Shown piece after piece: positions 61,975-64,000 of a stretch of DNA of 64,000 bases. Made by a program: the position numbers and the translations under genes. The DNA lies in the NCBI GenBank assembly GCA_040403495.1, contig JBBAKM010000006.1, forward strand, positions 44,102-108,101, written 5' to 3'. Positions within the stretch are counted from its first letter, which is position 1. Every line of letters starts with the position of its first letter. The notes beneath the pieces are model-generated. The model had not been told where the DNA came from. It did not search any database and saw only the letters and a list, made by a program, of their open reading frames with translations. The DNA is from JABMMZ01 sp040403495 (GTDB taxonomy: Bacteria > Bacteroidota > Bacteroidia > NS11-12g > UBA955).

Positions 61975-62985
61975 ATGACCCAAAAACAAGACAGTCCTTG
62001 TATCCTTGCCATTGAATCTTCTTGTGATGATACTGCTATAGCTGTCATTGCTAATAACAAAATACTTGCCAATGTCGTTTCAAGTCAAAAAATTCATGAA
62101 ATACATGGTGGTGTTATTCCTGAATTAGCCGGTCGTGCTCATTTACAGTTTATTGTTCCTGTGTATAATAAAGCTCTCGAATTGGCTGGAATCACAGCTC
62201 AACAATTAGATGCAATAGCCTACACTCAAGGTCCTGGATTAATTGGGTCGTTGCTTGTAGGGGCTCAGTTTGCCAAAGGCTTGAGTCTTGGATTAAATAT
62301 TCCTACTATTACTGTTAATCATTTACAAGCCCATATTGCGGCCCATTACCTTTCTGACACTCCTCCACAATTTCCATTTTTGTGTTTATTGGTCTCAGGT
62401 GGACATACTCAAATCGTGTTAATGCACAGCCATTCTAACATCGAAATTATAGGATCAACTATTGATGATGCAGCTGGAGAAGCTTTTGATAAAGCCGCAA
62501 AAATGATGTCTATCCCCTATCCCGGCGGACCGCTTATCGACCGTTATGCTGAATTGGGCAATCCACTTGCTTATACTTTTCCAATTGCCAAACTTGAAGG
62601 TTTTAATTACAGTTTTAGTGGATTAAAAACCTCATTGTTGTACTTTATACAAAAACAAACAAAAATTGACCCTGACTTTGTTAATAATAATCTGAATGAT
62701 TTGTGTGCTTCCATTAGACATACTATTGTTAAAACACTGATTCAAACATTCGAAAAAGCTATTTCTAAATATCAAATCAAGGAAATAGGAATTGCAGGTG
62801 GTGTAAGTGCCAATCGATTATTGCGACAAGAATTGTTAATTTTAGGTCAAAAACACCAATTAAAAGTTCATATTCCCCCTTTTGAATATTGCTCAGATAA
62901 CGCCGCCATGATTGCCGCAGCAGCTCATCAACACTACCTTAATAGTCAGTTTGCGAAACTTTCTGACACTCCTTTTGCGAGATAA
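61975..62985 (+). CDS. tsaD: tRNA N6-threonylcarbamoyladenosine synthase subunit TsaD
   Basis: 336 residues from ATG 61975, the normal length. An in-frame ATG at 61858 would overlap the tamB start and adds 39 non-conserved residues. Motifs: ILAIESSCDDTAIAVI, YTQGPGLIGSLLVGAQFAKGL, the metal ligands in NHLQAHIAAHYL (H116, H120), LLVSGGHTQIVLM, AAGEAFDKAAKMMSIPYPGGP and the ending SDNAAMIAAAAHQHY. It adds the threonylcarbamoyl group to A37 of ANN-decoding tRNAs (with TsaB and TsaE, not here). Confidence 0.97.
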   Translation: MTQKQDSPCILAIESSCDDTAIAVIANNKILANVVSSQKIHEIHGGVIPELAGRAHLQFIVPVYNKALELAGITAQQLDAIAYTQGPGLIGSLLVGAQFAKGLSLGLNIPTITVNHLQAHIAAHYLSDTPPQFPFLCLLVSGGHTQIVLMHSHSNIEIIGSTIDDAAGEAFDKAAKMMSIPYPGGPLIDRYAELGNPLAYTFPIAKLEGFNYSFSGLKTSLLYFIQKQTKIDPDFVNNNLNDLCASIRHTIVKTLIQTFEKAISKYQIKEIGIAGGVSANRLLRQELLILGQKHQLKVHIPPFEYCSDNAAMIAAAAHQHYLNSQFAKLSDTPFAR

Positions 62986-62994
62986 CTTTTAAGA

Positions 62995-63513
62995 TCATCG
63001 TTGTAATTTCAATTTTTTAACCTTTTTAATAAAACGATGTGCTCGATTTGCAAATGCAGGCGTTGCATTGGGTAACTGTTTTTCAAGTTCAAAGTTTATC
63101 TCATCCAAAAACTCAGGAAAATCAACAATCAATCCTTCTAAAATAGTAATAGAATACGATTTAACGGCGATGGTTTCTTTTGGGTTCTGCAAACAGTTTA
63201 AACAAATAATTCCTAATTCTTCTTTAACTGAATCCGATTTTTCAATAAATTGAATGGCCTTAAACAAATTGCGCTTTACACCCAAATGAGTACTTGAATT
63301 TGCCTTTGTTATGATTTCAAATATATAAGGACTAAGTAATTCCGGTTTAATTTCTGACAAATCGCTAATTATCCATGAGCACAAATATTGAGTTTTATCA
63401 TCGCCGTTCAACAATGAATGAATCAGTTCCTTTTCATGCCATCGATTTGCTAATATTAAATTAACGAAATCAACAACTTGCCTTTTGTTTATTGGGACAT
63501 TTTCCAATTCCAT
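62995..63513 (-). CDS. HEAT-like helical-repeat protein
   Basis: 172 residues, alpha-helical throughout, no signal or membrane span. Helix pairs such as FVNLILANRWHEKELIHSLL, YLCSWIISDLSEI and AVKSYSITILEGLIVDFPEF look like HEAT/ARM-type repeats. It ends with a Lys/Arg-rich helix (FIKKVKKLKLQR). No family name is recognised. It lies 30 bp downstream of valS on the same strand and convergent with tsaD. Confidence 0.62.
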   Translation of the reverse strand: MELENVPINKRQVVDFVNLILANRWHEKELIHSLLNGDDKTQYLCSWIISDLSEIKPELLSPYIFEIITKANSSTHLGVKRNLFKAIQFIEKSDSVKEELGIICLNCLQNPKETIAVKSYSITILEGLIVDFPEFLDEINFELEKQLPNATPAFANRAHRFIKKVKKLKLQR

Positions 63514-63543
63514 AAACCTGAACGACCAATTGATTACTCCATT

Positions 63544-64000
63544 TTACTTTGCCAATAAGAGTTTTATTTTCTCCTCAGCATCCGCTTTTTTCTGACGCTC
63601 TTTCGCTATGACTTCTGGTTTTGCATTTGCAACAAATTTTTCGTTGTTCAATTTAGCATCTACCGACTTCAAAAATCCTTGTAAATAAGCCAATTCTTCG
63701 TCTTTTTTCTTTTGTTCTTCGGCTTCATCTACTGGCGCTTCAAATGGAATAAAAATTTCATCGGTTCCTACCAATGCACTTATGAATTTGCTTGGTTTGT
63801 CTTGATTGTAAAACACCTGATTGATATTGGCTAACTTGCAAAATGTGTATTCCCACAATTTGTATTCATCAACTTGGTCGGTATTAATATAAACGTCAAA
63901 AGCCAATTTAGGAGACAATCCTTTGCTGTTTCGAATGGTTCTAATTTCGGTAATTAGCGATAAAGCTTTGTCATTTATTACAGGTATAGAATCTTCAAGC
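63544..64000 (-). CDS. valS: Valine--tRNA ligase, C-terminal end (partial)
   Basis: The frame is open from the window edge (64000) to the stop at 63544; about 151 residues are seen. The segment LITEIRTIRNSKGLSPK and the C-terminal coiled coil (LAYLQGFLKSVDAKLNNEKF, then APKPEVIAKERQKKADAEEKI-like heptads) are typical of the ValS tRNA-binding arm. The anticodon and catalytic domains are outside the window. The internal Met near 63918 is not a start. Confidence 0.93.
   Translation of the reverse strand, partial: LEDSIPVINDKALSLITEIRTIRNSKGLSPKLAFDVYINTDQVDEYKLWEYTFCKLANINQVFYNQDKPSKFISALVGTDEIFIPFEAPVDEAEEQKKKDEELAYLQGFLKSVDAKLNNEKFVANAKPEVIAKERQKKADAEEKIKLLLAK

Overview
The window is a low-GC (roughly one third G+C by eye) chromosomal segment of a member of the Bacteroidota, probably a Flavobacteriia- or Chitinophagia-like free-living bacterium. 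The evidence is a type IX secretion protein (PorQ), a T9SS C-terminal sorting domain, a TonB-receptor/DUF4249 pair, DUF5723, DUF1800/DUF1501, a RAYT transposase, and many Bacteroidota-type promoters (TAnnTTTG at -7, TTTG near -33) just upstream of start codons. Shine-Dalgarno sequences are mostly absent or weak. Several genes start with TTG where no ATG is available.

Layout. 0-4 kb: 3' end of pheT, a coiled-coil protein, a small conserved protein often mislabelled as an ABC ATPase, a cytochrome b561, a lipoprotein, and a convergent beta-CASP metallo-beta-lactamase nuclease. 4-10 kb: a DUF1800/DUF1501 secreted pair and clpB. 10-14.4 kb: a redoxin lipoprotein overlapping a cytochrome c/copper monooxygenase-like lipoprotein, divergent from an ECF sigma operon with a membrane protein and a Spy-like protein, then an alpha/beta-hydrolase lipoprotein. 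14.5-22.6 kb: a FecA-like TonB receptor behind two DtxR-like palindromes, ppk1, an endonuclease/exonuclease/phosphatase lipoprotein, glmM and ychF. 22.7-26.6 kb is the accessory patch: tRNA-Lys(UUU), a RAYT transposase carrying its own type of palindromic repeats inside its reading frame, a Trp-rich repeat protein, and two tandem copies of an unrecognised 108-residue gene. The two copies share a nearly identical promoter, leader and 5' coding end, and are separated by long AT-rich spacers with CRP/FNR-like sites.

26.6-31 kb: a sugar MFS transporter divergent from a BadF-type amino-sugar kinase and anmK, which suggests cell-wall amino-sugar salvage. 31-40 kb: a DUF423-sixA-priA operon, DUF5723, an aminotransferase-heptose kinase-TrkH run. 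40-49 kb: a lamin-tail/FlgD-like surface protein, the serC-serA-DUF1015 operon, a small outer-membrane protein, PPK2, a family-2 glycosyltransferase and a glucosaminidase-like protein. 49-55 kb: TonB receptor, DUF4249 lipoprotein, PorQ and an L,D-transpeptidase. 55-57.5 kb: an NSS-family sodium symporter followed by two very short single-span membrane proteins. 57.5-64 kb: tamB divergent from tsaD, a HEAT-like protein and the 3' end of valS.

Most of the window is conserved housekeeping and envelope biology. The parts most worth a second look are the 22.8-26.6 kb patch (tandem paralogs and self-invaded RAYT), the NSS small-protein pair, the twin operators before the FecA-like receptor, and the out-of-frame redoxin/cytochrome-monooxygenase overlap.
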